This document shows, one piece after another, positions 49,801 through 57,945 of a stretch of 64,000 nt of DNA. The notes under the pieces are model-generated. The model had not been told where the DNA came from, ran no database searches, and worked only from the letters and a program-made list of their open reading frames with translations. Position 1 is the stretch's first letter. Every line of letters starts with the position of its first letter. Origin of the DNA: Gordionus sp. m RMFG-2023 (lineage: Eukaryota > Nematomorpha > Gordioida > Chordodea > Parachordodidae); assembly GCF_954871325.1 (NCBI RefSeq), contig NC_088776.1, positions 34,892,508 through 34,956,507 on the forward strand, written 5' to 3'. The translations under genes and the position numbers were made by a program.

Positions 49801-51951
49801 AAAAATCGAGATATCGAAAATATTTATAGGAAAATGGGTACACAAAGAAGTAAATTGATAAGAAATTTGAGCTAAGTAATTAGAACAGTGTTCAAATTTA
49901 ACATGCCAGCCCATATTTTTAAAGATATCAAGGATTAACCTAAGAAAAATATTAGGTAAATAAAATAGTTATTAATTTAAAGACCAATTCTTATTTTTAC
50001 TCAATATAACATTAAAAAATTAATTCATTTCACCAAAAAACACAAATGCACTCTTTTATTGGCATTAACTGAAAATTAATGTTCATGTTAGAATAAAGGT
50101 AATTTTTAAAATTATTAGATATTAAAGATTTTATATTAGCTGAAAAAAACCATAAATGCAAAATTGGTATATTTATTTAATACCCAGGTCAAAAAAACTG
50201 TTTTATAAACCAGTCTTAAATTTTTACAAGTTCAAGCTATCGTCTGCAACATAAAAACGCCAACCAGATATTCTAAGTATTTAACCACAGCAGTGTTCCC
50301 AATATCTTGAATTCTCTCCCCTGTGATAATATCTTTCCTTTCATCTTAACTCATGCATGCCCTGTCTTAAAACATGAAGTCATTAAATAAACAAATGTAG
50401 CCTACCTTATTATTATCTACCAATATCTTGAATTCTCTCCCCTGTGATAATATCTTTCCTTTCATCTTAACTCATGCATGCCCTGTCTTAAAACATGAAG
50501 TCATTAAATAAACAAATGTAGCCTACCTTATTATTATCTAGTTATAGCTAAGGCTTTAGGTCATATAGCTTCCAAAGGTCTAGATTAGCGTTATACTATC
50601 AGAAAAATCCTTTGGAATTTTATTATTTAAAGCAGAGGCTTGAAATTGAAATTCTCGTAGAAGTTTTTTCCATTTATTTAATAATTCTTGTATACATATT
50701 TACACCTTTTAATACAAAAAAACATTACTTGACTTGAATTTTATATAAGGAGATTTTTTTTTATAAAAACAAAGTTGTCAAAAAAATATGTGGGAAAAAT
50801 TTAAAAATTGTGATAAAACTACATACAGGTTATTTGTGAGTTCTGTGCATGCTAAGGGAAAAAGTTATATTGCTGAAATTCTTTGAAATGAAATTTTAAA
50901 ACAAAATAAAATGATCTTAATAAATGAACAAATTTTATCTTACAAATTATTTGCAATTATATTATGATGTATAAATTCATAAATTTTTTAATGTATGATC
51001 ATTTAATTGAGATATTATCCATTATTTTTAGAATTATTTTTTTTAAAAATAAGAATTTTTCCCACTTTATATTTAGTGATTAATAATATCTAAAATTTTA
51101 TCAAATATATATATAAATTAAAATAAACATTCTAATAATGTTTACTAATGAGCTTTGATTCCATTGCTAGTTAGATTTTGGATTCCATCTCCTTCTCTAT
51201 CAATAACAAAACATGCATCTGTGATAATTAAACCATTCTTTCTTAATATCTAATTAAAAAAATTTTAAAAAATATTATTTTGACATAAATAGTTATAAAA
51301 TTATATTAGAAATATGATGTAATAAGCATTGCTAATATTGTAACTCATTTTATTACATCCATTACTTGGTAAGTAATTAGCGCTCTTATTGTAAAATATT
51401 TAATAATAGTTTTATTTTTAAGTATCACTTAATTAACTAAAATTATAATATGTTATAGTACTTTCACAGAATCTATGATGCTGTTCCCACTTGTTACAAC
51501 ATCTTCAATAATTAAACATTTATCATCTTTCTTATATAGACCTTCAATAAGTGTTTTTGTACCATGTTCTTTAATTACATCTCTTTTGAAAATTGTAGGT
51601 ATATTTTGGTCCAAGCTTATACTCTAAAATAAACAAATTTTATAAGAAATTATACAAAATATACTGTGGCAATTGGAAGAGCTGTATTAGGAATTCCACA
51701 TATTACATCATATGATATATGGTCAGCTCTGATTTTATTGAATAAATAATTAGATAATGTCCTCTATATAAATTTATTTAAGATAAGTATTGCTTAATTA
51801 ATAATTTTACTAAGAACAAAGGATAGGATCTTAGCAATCGCAAATCAATATAATATGGGGAAGTTATTCCACTCTTAAGAACAAATGAGCCAAATTTTAT
51901 AGCACCAATCTCATATAATTTTAGAGAAATATGTTTTTTGTCACCATGCAT
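24400..51951 (-). CDS. UMPS: Uridine 5'-monophosphate synthase (OPRT-OMPDC), 12 exons, intact
   Basis: This cytosolic bifunctional enzyme performs the last two steps of de novo pyrimidine synthesis: orotate + PRPP to OMP, then decarboxylation to UMP. Exons in transcript order are 51951-51811, 51763-51665, 51623-51462, 51249-51146, 34882-34759, 34669-34538, 30659-30586, 29911-29852, 26881-26752, 26484-26400, 26206-26108 and 24611-24400. All introns are GT-AG and all phases join, giving 473 residues against about 480 in human. The start is the ATG at 51,951 (MHGDKK). The domains are OPRT at about residues 1-195 and OMPDC at about 225-473. Introns 1 and 2 are 47 and 41 bp, while intron 4 is 16,263 bp and packed with transposons. 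There is no stop or frameshift, so the gene is probably functional. The exon model comes from reading and alignment to remembered human UMPS. The function is secure and the exact splice sites are very likely. Confidence 0.95.
24850..25660 (+). mobile_element. hAT (Ac/ZBED-like) relic in UMPS intron 11
   Basis: Plus-strand frames around 25,185-25,300 read LGYPCFL and then, across a frame change, SVNSESAFSV and [16 protein letters not shown]. This is the C-terminal dimerisation motif of hAT transposases (A-S-S-x2-S-E-x2-F-S ... R-x2-L-x-P). G/C-rich ends (ttgcccgtagcccgaccc near 24,855; gggcctggtccgcg near 25,612, then gcagacctcta) look like degenerate terminal repeats. The element is broken and mostly deleted. 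Confidence 0.65.
26943..29761 (+). mobile_element. Tc1/mariner-type element in UMPS intron 8, split by a hAT
   Basis: The ends carry inverted gtcccaattgaactgat (26,944) and atcagttcaattgggac (about 29,744-29,761), with inverted similarity extending about 150 bp inward (agttggacaaa). Plus-strand frames encode an IS630/mariner-like transposase. A helix-turn-helix-like part ([15 protein letters not shown], about 27,390) lies before the interruption. [13 protein letters not shown] (first catalytic Asp region, about 28,970) and [14 protein letters not shown] then [18 protein letters not shown] follow. Several stops and a frameshift disable it. Subtracting the inserted hAT leaves about 1.4 kb, normal for this superfamily. 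Confidence 0.85.
27534..28957 (-). mobile_element. Deleted hAT inserted into the mariner
   Basis: The tips CAGAGTTGTTAAAC and the inverse of TATAACAACTCT belong to the same tip family as the 60.6-kb hAT. The flanks acggttag and aaggttag are an 8-bp target duplication with one mismatch. Minus-strand remnants include [17 protein letters not shown] (hAT dimerisation motif, about 27,990-27,935) and [14 protein letters not shown] (N-terminal region, about 28,275-28,235). Subterminal gtagcgcgctac repeats sit at both ends. This insertion is younger than the mariner. Confidence 0.82.
30093..30461. mobile_element. ~370-bp MITE in UMPS intron 7
   Basis: The left tip CAGAGACCTAAGCTCAG and the right tip (inverse of CTGCAGATCTCTG) form inverted ends. 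The interior has gggcctg/cagcccggg blocks in opposite orientation. It is non-coding and fits between exons 7 and 8 without touching either splice site. No exact target duplication was found. Confidence 0.55.
31350..31545 (+). rRNA. 18S rRNA 5'-end fragment (divergent pseudogene)
   Basis: It shows patchy co-linear similarity to the first ~170 nt of eukaryotic 18S rRNA: aaattaaaac, gtggcgaata...ctaaatta, aatggtttcatttacga and gtaaagctccaatacattcgcc. These correspond to GAATTAAAAC, GCGAATGGCTCATTAAAT, ATGGTTTCATTTATCGTA and GTAATTCTAGAGCTAATACATGC. It is much more diverged than the two fragments downstream. It lies in UMPS intron 6, antisense to the gene, and is probably a dead copy. Confidence 0.55.
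31546..32585. other. AT-rich spacer between rRNA fragments
   Basis: It sits where the central 18S domain would be expected, but I find no trace of the hallmark central motifs (GCGGTAATTCC, GAAACTTAAAGGAATTG). No gene is seen. Confidence 0.45.
32590..32968 (+). rRNA. 18S rRNA 3'-domain fragment (pseudogene)
   Basis: The match to the 3' major domain of 18S rRNA is clear and ordered: ggttaattccaataacgaac, agcttcttaga, cacgagatttagcaatagc, cttagatgtcaggggctgca, cgcgcgctacattga, gaattcccagtaagcgcgag, gttgatta and ctgccctt. It covers roughly nt 1,430-1,770 of a normal 18S. Length-variable loops are AT-enriched. Several substitutions fall at normally invariant sites (gattcactta for GATGCCCTTA), which suggests a pseudogene. 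It breaks off at 32,965-32,970. Confidence 0.85.
32980..33163 (+). rRNA. 18S rRNA 5'-domain fragment (pseudogene), out of order
   Basis: It has clear similarity to about nt 180-430 of 18S: ttggtgactctggata, tttcaaatgtctgc, atcaactctaatggtacg, tatgcctaccatggtcgt, aacgggtaaca and aatcagggttcgattccgg. It follows the 3'-domain fragment after only about a dozen bases, which is the reverse of gene order. It ends exactly where the inverted-repeat element at 33,160 begins. Confidence 0.85.
33160..34063. mobile_element. ~0.9-kb element with ~230-bp inverted repeats
   Basis: The left arm (33,160-33,390; ctaagaacttattt ... gataataatttttgtgtaaa) recurs inverted as the right arm (33,835-34,063). The centre has two copies of a 36-bp unit (agatatgcagagaccctc, starting near 33,480 and 33,516) and no long frame. 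The left tip joins an 18S fragment directly. No target duplication was recognised. Confidence 0.7.
34883..35714. other. Start of UMPS intron 4 (3' end in transcript terms)
   Basis: AT-rich sequence. A tgtaccgatat-type element end lies at 35,136 (agggatgtaccgatattttt), with inverted relatives near 48,590. A 105-residue chance frame at 35,213-35,530 is hydrophobic and repeat-derived, so I do not call it a gene. Confidence 0.4.
35715..35780 (-). tRNA. tRNA-like relic (pseudogene or SINE head)
   Basis: The minus strand has a B-box-like ggttcgactc, an A-box-like agttggtgcatgc and a stem-loop between them. The 3' half ends tagagagc, but no matching 5' acceptor strand is present. Two readings are possible: anticodon UAA with a long variable arm (Leu-like), or GAA with extra bases (Phe-like). 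It is followed by an A-run on its own strand. This is probably a dead tRNA copy or tRNA-derived retroposon. Confidence 0.35.
35851..37262. mobile_element. Palindromic 1.4-kb element with Helitron-like tips
   Basis: The two halves are inverted copies. The outer segment (gacgggcttgaagggtaatt at 35,858; inverted counterpart to 37,262) is followed inward by ttagtttgtgtatatggcac. Internal units containing gacatagccaggcctgatca and gggctagacattggcctaaa repeat in both orientations. The right tip has the hairpin ccgtcattcttgacgg and the left tip begins ctag at 35,851. Both resemble the 3' end of the Helitron at 53,471 (gacgggctatctactag). It is non-coding. Confidence 0.65.
37263..37292. repeat. (TA)n microsatellite
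   Basis: An uninterrupted TA run of nearly 30 bases lies between the palindromic element and the next insertion. Confidence 0.9.
37648..41543. repeat. Giant fold-back element of ~115-bp tandem units
   Basis: The tips aaaaaatgatatgctactat (37,648) and the inverse at 41,543 are matched for ~280 bp inward. The left arm then holds about 18 tandem units of roughly 105-120 bp (core gtgacaattgtcataatcgttattttt, written here in parts: gtgacaattgtcat, aatcgttattttt) from 38,050 to 40,060. The right arm holds about seven inverted units from 40,520 to 41,270. A unique spacer spans about 40,090-40,430. Unit copies differ at many sites and in length. Folding would give a very long imperfect hairpin. No coding capacity is seen. 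Confidence 0.85.
41545..42603. mobile_element. ~1.06-kb MITE with ~150-bp inverted repeats
   Basis: The left end ggtaactcgctgaatcacgg and the right end (inverse ggtaactcactgaatcacg) match for about 150 bp, including aataaatataagatc. The interior contains the tandem array at 41,690-41,925 and no transposase. It abuts the fold-back element on the left and the piggyBac on the right with no spacer. Confidence 0.75.
41690..41925. repeat. Tandem array, ~25-bp unit
   Basis: About eight degenerate units of the type gagtatatttaagaatttaa plus an A-run are present. Two TTAGGG hexamers (ggttagggttaggg, 41,753) interrupt the array but do not form a telomeric tract. Confidence 0.75.
42883..45318. mobile_element. 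2.4-kb element with ~500-bp inverted repeats and one gene
   Basis: The tips tatatgttgtattccatat are inverted copies at 42,892 and 45,308, with similarity reaching to about 43,400 and 44,700 (for example atggccatatctcatgaagt, gcgtaataactattggccc, in both orientations). Flanks are AT-rich and I could not fix the target duplication (TA is possible). It carries one plus-strand gene (43,825-44,364) in its centre and sits inside the piggyBac, so it is younger than that element. Confidence 0.8.
43825..44364 (+). CDS. Cys-motif protein of the inverted-repeat element (frameshifted at C-end)
   Basis: The 179-codon frame begins [16 protein letters not shown] and carries [12 protein letters not shown] at about residues 47-58, giving two cysteine pairs that could bind zinc. 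A Ser/Thr/Pro-rich linker and basic segment follow ([15 protein letters not shown], 124-138). Past the stop, another frame continues with [18 protein letters not shown] and [20 protein letters not shown] to about 44,440, after which it degrades. I recall this Cys-pair plus ILTVLPKSW pattern from unnamed, repeat-associated proteins of cnidarians and arthropods, but I know no function. The transposase family is unassigned. Being bounded by the element's inverted repeats, it belongs to the element, not the host. Confidence 0.6.
   Translation: MSKKVISIPVKCCNPFRIKSHSVRYDLRNVLQWMIEVNSSLSINQKICSSCRKKLKKYSTNLISPFTSTIPITLPSISNLPSTSTINETFSDSEPDQPCNNPDSYTDFNTSISTLNETLPFLGETPIKKKRLNEKKYLVNKFLKIQGKIKKVFKINLEDQARSRNHKSIERKICYKLSQ
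45529..47332 (+). pseudogene. piggyBac (PGBD-like) transposase, inactivated
   Basis: Three frames together follow the DDE_Tnp_1_7 order: [20 protein letters not shown] (about 45,910), [13 protein letters not shown] and [15 protein letters not shown] (46,070-46,190), then [20 protein letters not shown] and [19 protein letters not shown] (46,310-46,430). YMDNFFSS holds the second catalytic Asp (about 46,545) and [11 protein letters not shown] the third (about 46,870). [18 protein letters not shown] and a C-terminal cysteine-rich finger (RCKYC...CQKCNIYLC) complete it. The first catalytic Asp, normally D-E before the IPFKG motif, is Asn here ([11 protein letters not shown]). Several stops and frameshifts confirm that it is dead. 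Confidence 0.9.
47984..50300. other. UMPS intron 4, AT-rich with repeat ends
   Basis: At 48,480-48,600 lies an element end ending ggtatcggtacat, inverted relative to that at 35,126. At 48,596-48,800 is the agcctttacaatctc / cagggagcctgagccc repeat family. No exon-like sequence of UMPS is missing, so none is expected here. Confidence 0.5.
49294..49524. mobile_element. ~230-bp MITE, CAGAGAC ends
   Basis: The left tip cagagacttgtaagccaggc and the right tip tgctggtctctg form inverted ends, with internal tctggccaggcc blocks repeated. It is similar to the MITE at 30,093. No coding sequence is present. Confidence 0.55.
50301..50541. repeat. Exact 121-bp tandem duplication
   Basis: The unit starting aatatcttgaattctctccc at 50,301 is repeated from 50,422 with no difference that I can see. 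Perfect identity implies a recent event, or an assembly artefact. It lies in UMPS intron 4, about 600 bp from exon 4. Confidence 0.9.
51146..51951 (-). CDS. UMPS: UMPS exons 1-4: orotate phosphoribosyltransferase domain
   Basis: Four exons in 0.8 kb encode nearly all of the OPRT half. Exon 1 carries [20 protein letters not shown], the substrate-binding N-terminal segment. Exon 2 carries [12 protein letters not shown]. Exon 3 carries [12 protein letters not shown], the catalytic-loop region, and [13 protein letters not shown], the PRPP-binding motif with adjacent acidic residues. Exon 4 carries [14 protein letters not shown]. Introns are 47, 41 and 212 bp. The donors are gtaaaa, gtatat, gtacta and gtaaac. 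The 3' end of exon 4 leaves a split Tyr codon completed 16.3 kb away. Confidence 0.95.
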
Positions 51952-52183
51952 TATTGTATTATGGAAATACTTAAAAAAAAAAATAAAAAAGTCACGATTG
52001 CACTTGGAGCAGGAGTCAATTAAAAATATGACATTATTTATAGAATTATTATGATACATTCACTTTATGTCACTAGCCTTTGTATTCTCACCTTGCGTAG
52101 TTAGATCGAATTGCACAAAATATGATATAAATATAATAATTTTACATTTGTATACTTCGCCGTCGCGCTGAGTACATGCATTA

Positions 52184-52193
52184 CCTTTTTATA
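52184..52193 (-). promoter_or_regulatory. Candidate UMPS core promoter (TATA box)
   Basis: TATAAAAAGG on the minus strand lies 233-242 bases upstream of the UMPS start codon. About 25 bases downstream is an unusually GC-rich patch (ctcagcgcgacggcgaag) that could hold the initiator near 52,165. This is motif and position only. Confidence 0.4.
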
Positions 52194-52199
52194 AGAAAT

Positions 52200-52624
52200 A
52201 TTTTTCAAAATACCTTTTTTAGATATTTTCTAAAAAATATATATATATTTGGAGGCTTTTTAAATTTTTCGGGGGGATGAGACATGGTTTTCATTAGCCT
52301 TTACAATCTCTGGATGATCAAAAAATATTTTTTAATTATTTTCAAAATTACCTATTTTTTTAGCTAATATTTTCAAAATTGCCTTTTTTTACGTTTTAAA
52401 TTGGTTTTTATGTATTAAAAAAAATTCAAATTTCCAGGGGTATTTTTTAAGGGGGGGGGGGGGGGGGCTAGTCATAAAAATTTTTATTGGGTTATTTAGA
52501 GTATAGAAAGGTTTGCATTCTTAATCTTAATCATGGTATTTAAACTTCTATCAGGTAATATTGAGCATACATCGGACCTAGGGAATTTTTTCTCAAAATT
52601 GTCCTGTTGCTATAAAAATAGATA
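52200..52624. other. UMPS upstream region with repeat fragments
   Basis: It holds another copy of the attagcctttacaatctc family (52,296) and a G-run of about 16 bases at 52,451. No gene is seen. Confidence 0.4.
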
Positions 52625-54129
52625 AAGGATACCATAGGCGTAGCCAAGGGGGGAGGCATAGGGAAATCCTCTCCCCCCCCCCCGTTCAAAAATTTATCAC
52701 TTTTTGTGAATATCATTTTAAGCTAATAAAAAATATCCCCCTTAGTCCTCTTCCCACTCCCTGAGCCCAAAAAAATATGCATTTATCTTAAACAATTTGA
52801 AAGAAAGAATGTAAAAGTTGATATTATTTTATAAAACTATCATCATAATTTATACATTTTTGGAAAAAAGCATTTATATATAAAAAAGTGAACCAAACAT
52901 GCTTTTTAAGAATGAGTAATTTTAACTTATTTATCTTAATAAAAGTAAAATAAAATTATAAAACTATTGATAAAATTTAATCATAAATTAAATAAAAAAA
53001 TTAAAGCATAATACAAATAGTGGAATATTATATGTCGTAGATTTACAGTATATCTAATTTTATCAATTATCATATGACAATCAAGTAATTTTTATCAATA
53101 GTGAATTATATATTTTACAGAAGACTATAAAATATTGATAAGGACATCAGAAAATATCTTTTAAAGACATTGTGGGATAAATAATATGAAGATTAATTTT
53201 TAATATCATTTTTTTAATAAAATAAATAGATTGCGTTAATAATTGAATGCAAATTGTTGCAATATTTATTATCAAGAGCATTAGTAAAATTTGTTAAAAT
53301 ATTCACTGTAATATATTTTCTAACTGTCCAATATGTCTGTAAAAGTGGAATTTTACCTAGTATTTTGTAACTAATTCTATATAATAGAGGAATATCAACT
53401 ATATGTATACTTACTTTTTATAAATAAATTTCTTTGTTTGTAATAAATTATTACCATACTTTTATATTAACTAGTAGATAGCCCGTCAAAAATAACGGAG
53501 AATGAGAATTTTATTTGTTTTTTTAAGAAAGATGTTATTTTTTATTTAAAAATCATATCCAATTTATAGTATTTTAAACCCCCCCCCCTCCCCATTTAGC
53601 TCAAGTCCAACCAATGTCATTGAGTCCATCCCATTAGGACTAAGATTGGAAACTATTTTTTGAGTCAAAATATATTTAAATGAGCTTTTACCAATGACAT
53701 ATAATTATATGTCATGGCTTTTTACCCAATATCAAAATTCTTTGTAAATATATTACTGATTACATAAGACTAACATTTAACATTAAAAAATTTCAAGCAA
53801 GGTCCAAGCTCATAATATTTGGAAAAAATTTACAAGCTTCCAAGACCTTATAATTTTTAAAAAAAATTCTCAAGCCTAGCTCAACCCATAATAATTTTGA
53901 AAATTTTTTCCTAGCCCGGCCCATAATAATTTGTAAAAGATATTCCCAAGTCAGGTGCAAGCAAATATTAATCTTGAGGAATATTTTCCAAGCCCAGTCC
54001 AACCCATATTAATTTTCAAAACTTTTTCCCACCCGGAGATAGTTAAATATTTAAATAATTTATCATCTAATGAAAGGGAAATCTCGGATTTACCAATTAG
54101 TGGGTTAACTCCTTTTGTCAAAAAATTTG

Positions 54130-54457
54130 ATAAGGGCTATCTATATCTTTATGTTAAGTACAAAAAAAATGCTATCTATTTAAATTACAAAAATGCCATT
54201 CAATACTAATGAAACTTATATGCAATTTATTTAATTTTTTAAGAAATTTGTTTTTCTTGCCATATAAATTTAAATAATTTTTTAAAAAATTTGATAAGGG
54301 CTATCTATATCTTTATGTTAAGTACAAAAAAAATGCTATCTATTTAAATTACAAAAATGCCATTCAATACTAATGAAACTTATATGCAATTTATTTAATT
54401 TTTTAAGAAATTTGTTTTTCTTGCCATATAAATTTAAATAATTTTTTAAAAAATTGA
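54130..54457. repeat. Tandem duplication, 164-bp unit, two copies
   Basis: The sequence gataagggctatctatatct at 54,129 recurs at 54,293, and the following ~160 bp are essentially identical. It is near the 3' end of the Helitron. Confidence 0.85.
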
Positions 54458-54539
54458 TGAGGATTAATTATTATTTTGTGTGTCTGATATAATTAAGAGC
54501 AAATCCTTTATGACATTTTAATTTTTGATGGAAAAAGCG

Positions 54540-54980
54540 ACAAAATAAATCTGGGCAGTCGTCTGCAGAGGAAATAATTAATGTATAATATCATCCCATT
54601 TAGGGTTGCATGTGAAAGTAATGAATAATGACGGATTACCAAAGCAGTGTACAATACCCATTGCGTCCTGATAAAGCTGAGGCTTTGGGCTACTGGTAAA
54701 AGAAGAACGCAAAATAATATTTCTGCCAAAGTGTCCGTTTTGGTATCCCCCTCTAAAATAGAATCATGAACGACATTGTCAACTCAACCATAAAACGGTC
54801 GTAAGTATTGTTATAAAGGCCATGACAAAACTACCGCATATTTTCCCATTAATAATGTTAATGAAATTCGCCGCACTACACATTCACGTTTGAACATCCC
54901 TCTAAATATTCATGAAAGTTCCTCAGGGAATCGGATAAAGTATTATTTAAATTAACTCCTATTGAGGTGAATGATAGTGG
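54540..54980 (-). pseudogene. Helitron replication protein N-terminal domain relic
   Basis: Minus-strand frames read QLYQDAMGIVHCFGNPSLF followed by ITFTCNPKWDDI (about 54,690-54,590), the highly conserved Helitron_like_N signature. Upstream, YDRFMVELTMS (about 54,795) also belongs to the domain. Frame breaks separate the pieces. The helicase part is not seen, so the element could not move by itself. Confidence 0.8.
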
Positions 54981-55119
54981 AATTAAATGCTTATATTTGT
55001 TAAAAATTAAGCAGAGGTGGCATAGGGATTGTGGTAGTAGTGATAGAAATATCATTTAAAGGCAACTGGGTGATATAAAATAAACATATAGATATAAAAC
55101 ACTAGATAAAAAAACAAAA

Positions 55120-55275
55120 TTAACCTTTAGAGGAGTTCACGGTTCCTTATTATCTTGGCCACCAATAACTCTAGAACGGGTAAGGCATTTGTTGCCATTT
55201 TTTTTCTTTGCTTATCTTTAATAATAGATTCATCATGTTTTGTAACAATGTGAGGGATTAAGATTGGGTTAGCCT
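55120..55275 (-). other. Exon-like open segment in the Helitron, origin unknown
   Basis: The minus strand is open for ~48 codons (ANPILIPHIVTKHDESIIKD ... LPVLELLVAKIIRNRELL, stop), preceded by a tctag acceptor-like site. The sequence is protein-like, with alternating hydrophobic residues in its C-terminal half. It could be the end of the Helitron's own upstream exons or a captured host exon. I do not recognise it. Confidence 0.4.
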
Positions 55276-56399
55276 AGACAAATAAATAAATCAGCCATAA
55301 TTATAAATAAACTATTGTTGAAATTAAACAAACATTAAAATACTGAAAACCTGTAGAGGAGTCAATATTATAAGTATATCTAGTAATTGGGGGGCTATAA
55401 TCAAAAAAAAAATTTGGGGGGACTTATCAAGCTTATCATGTTCTTCTAAAGGTTTATTTTGCATTTGTTCATTATTAATGACTGATATATCAATATTTGA
55501 ACAATTATAAAGAGGAAATAAGATGGGGATAGTTAACTAAAGTAAAAACAAAACAATTCTCAAGTTAATTTTATAAGGTAGGATTAAAATAAAATACCAT
55601 TCGGAGAGTCCAATTGGCAAATTTAAAAAAAAATAGGAACCTTGTTAATAGATATAGAATAATTTAAATAATATAAATACCGTAGTATGTATTTTTTTTG
55701 GAACAAATGTAAAATCCTAAAGACAGAAAACCCCGTTTTGTCTTTTTTATTGAGTTATATAAAAAAAATTAGTAAGAATAAAAAGGAGTATTGTTAAAAA
55801 GGTAGGATCCTTAAGAATAAATATATAATTTTAATTGAATAAAAAAAATATTGTAATAGATATATCGATTTTTTGGATAGATATAAAATCCTATATAAAA
55901 TTATTTATAATAAGAATAATGTACTTATTTTTTGGTGAGTTATACAAAATAATTAGCATGGAGAATAGGACAATTGTGGATCCGACAAAAGGCAAGCTTT
56001 TAAAAAAGTAGGATCCTTAAAAATTGATATATTAATATAGTTAAATACTAAAAATAATGTACTTTGGATATTTTTCTGTTAGTTAGACAAAATATTCATC
56101 AGAGATGGCATATTGTGCGGCCCGAAATGGATAGCTTTAAAAATACGTAGGATGCTTAAAATAGATATATAAATTTATTTAAATTATAAAAAATATCATA
56201 CTAAGTATTGTAAATGGAAAGAAAATAAGGAAATTAAAAGGGAAAGGAAGCTAAAGAGAAAGAATTAGTAAATTAAAAAGTTTGAGAAAGGTGAAGATAA
56301 TAAAAGAAATTTAAAGGGAAGGAAAGGAAAATAGAATAGTTTTTTTAAATTTTTTATCAGGCTGATTTTTCACATATTATTTGAGACTATTGTTAAAAT

Positions 56400-56590
56400 A
56401 ATTAATGTTAGTGACATCTTCAATAATGATATATGTGTTGTTGGCGTAGCATAGCCAGTCTACATTTTGTAGGTTACTGGTATTTGTGATGTCACTAATT
56501 AGTAGATTGAAAATGGGGGGTGGCACATCCTTGTTTTATACCACATTTTTGTTTAAAAAAAGTTAGGGTTAATCTTTTGTGTTTTGAAAC
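56400..56590 (-). pseudogene. LINE reverse transcriptase fragment inside the Helitron
   Basis: The minus strand gives GIKQGCATP then PIFNLLISDIT and WLCYANNTYIIIEDV. These correspond to the G-x-x-Q-G-x-x-x-S-P and Y-A-D-D-T reverse transcriptase motifs, with the catalytic YADD changed to YANN. Only about 60 codons are present and the fragment is dead. Confidence 0.7.
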
Positions 56591-56859
56591 TATTTTCATA
56601 AATATTTATAAAAATTTTAAATGTGTGTAGCTGGAATGGGAAAGTTTAAATTATTGATGTTATACTTTTTGTAAACTAAGGGTGTATGATGATTGTTTGA
56701 TTTGTAAAAACTCATTTTTATAAATTAAAATTATTATTTACCCTTATTTTGTTTTTCTTCTTAAAATAAATATGGGCTAAATTATTAATTGAATGATATT
56801 TATTTTTTGATATCAACCCTTGTAAAAACTCATTTTAATATAAAAAATAATAATTTACC

Positions 56860-57945
56860 AGGATAATAGTTGCTTAATCAGCATCTGTACAATCATTAAG
56901 AGAGGTTAAGACAGGGCTTGTTATCTAAAATAAAAACATAAGAATAATTTTAAAAATATTAATGTATTAAACCTGAAGAGGAATCAATATTAGGTTCAAC
57001 TCTCTAGAAAGAGTGGGAATATCATCAGAAGCTAAAATTGATGTATTCTAAATGTAAAAAAATATAAGCATCTATAATTTAATTTATTTGAAAGAATTGA
57101 ATGATATTTATTTTTTGATATTAGCCTTTGTAAAAACTCATTTTTTGGAAAATAAGGGTGTATGATTGTTTGATTTGTAAAAATCATTTTATAAATTAAA
57201 AATATTATTTACCCTTACTGTGCTTTTCTTCAAAATAAATATGGGCTGAATTAATAATTAAATGATATTTATTTTTTGATATCAACCCTTGTAAAAACTC
57301 ATTTTAATAAATAAAAAATAATAATTTACCAGCATAATAGTTGCTTAATCAGCATCTGTACAATCATTAAGAGAGGTTAAGACAGGGCTTGTTATCTAAA
57401 ATAAAAACATAAGAATAATTTTAAAAATATTAATGTATTAAACCTGAAGAGGAATCAATATTAGGTTCAACTATCTAGAAAGAGTGGGAATTTCATCCGA
57501 AGCTAAAATAGATGTATTCTAAATGTAAAAAAAATATAAGCATTTATAATTTAATTTACTTGAATATGAATTGAATTAAGAATTAAATGATATTTATTTT
57601 TTTAAATTAGCCCTTGTAAAAACTCATTTTTTGGAAAATAAGGGTGTATGATTGTTTGATTTGTAAAAATTATTTTTATATATAAAAAATATTATTTACC
57701 CTTTCTTCTCAAAATAAATATGGGTTGAATTAATATTTGAATGATATTTAATTTTTGATATCATAAATTAAAAATATTATTTACCAGAATTATAGTTGCA
57801 TTTTATTTGAGTCTTGCTTTCTTGGATTTTCTCAAAATATTTCACCTATAAAAAAAGTAAATAAATAAAATTTTTTATAAATTATAAATATAATTTACCA
57901 GGATATAATAGTTGCATTTTATTTGAGTCTTTCTTTTATAAAAAA
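56860..57945 (-). repeat. Repeated exon-like modules in the Helitron, ~471-bp period
   Basis: Sequence from 56,861 (ataatagttgcttaatcagc) to about 57,090 recurs from 57,332 to about 57,560 with few differences. Related shorter pieces occur at 57,785-57,850 and 57,900-57,940. On the minus strand each piece is flanked by AG and GT (for example tag before, ctg|gtaaat after). One reads KYFEKIQESKTQIKCNYNSG, similar to the start of a BED zinc finger. The modules look like duplicated exons, though some contain stops. Confidence 0.55.
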
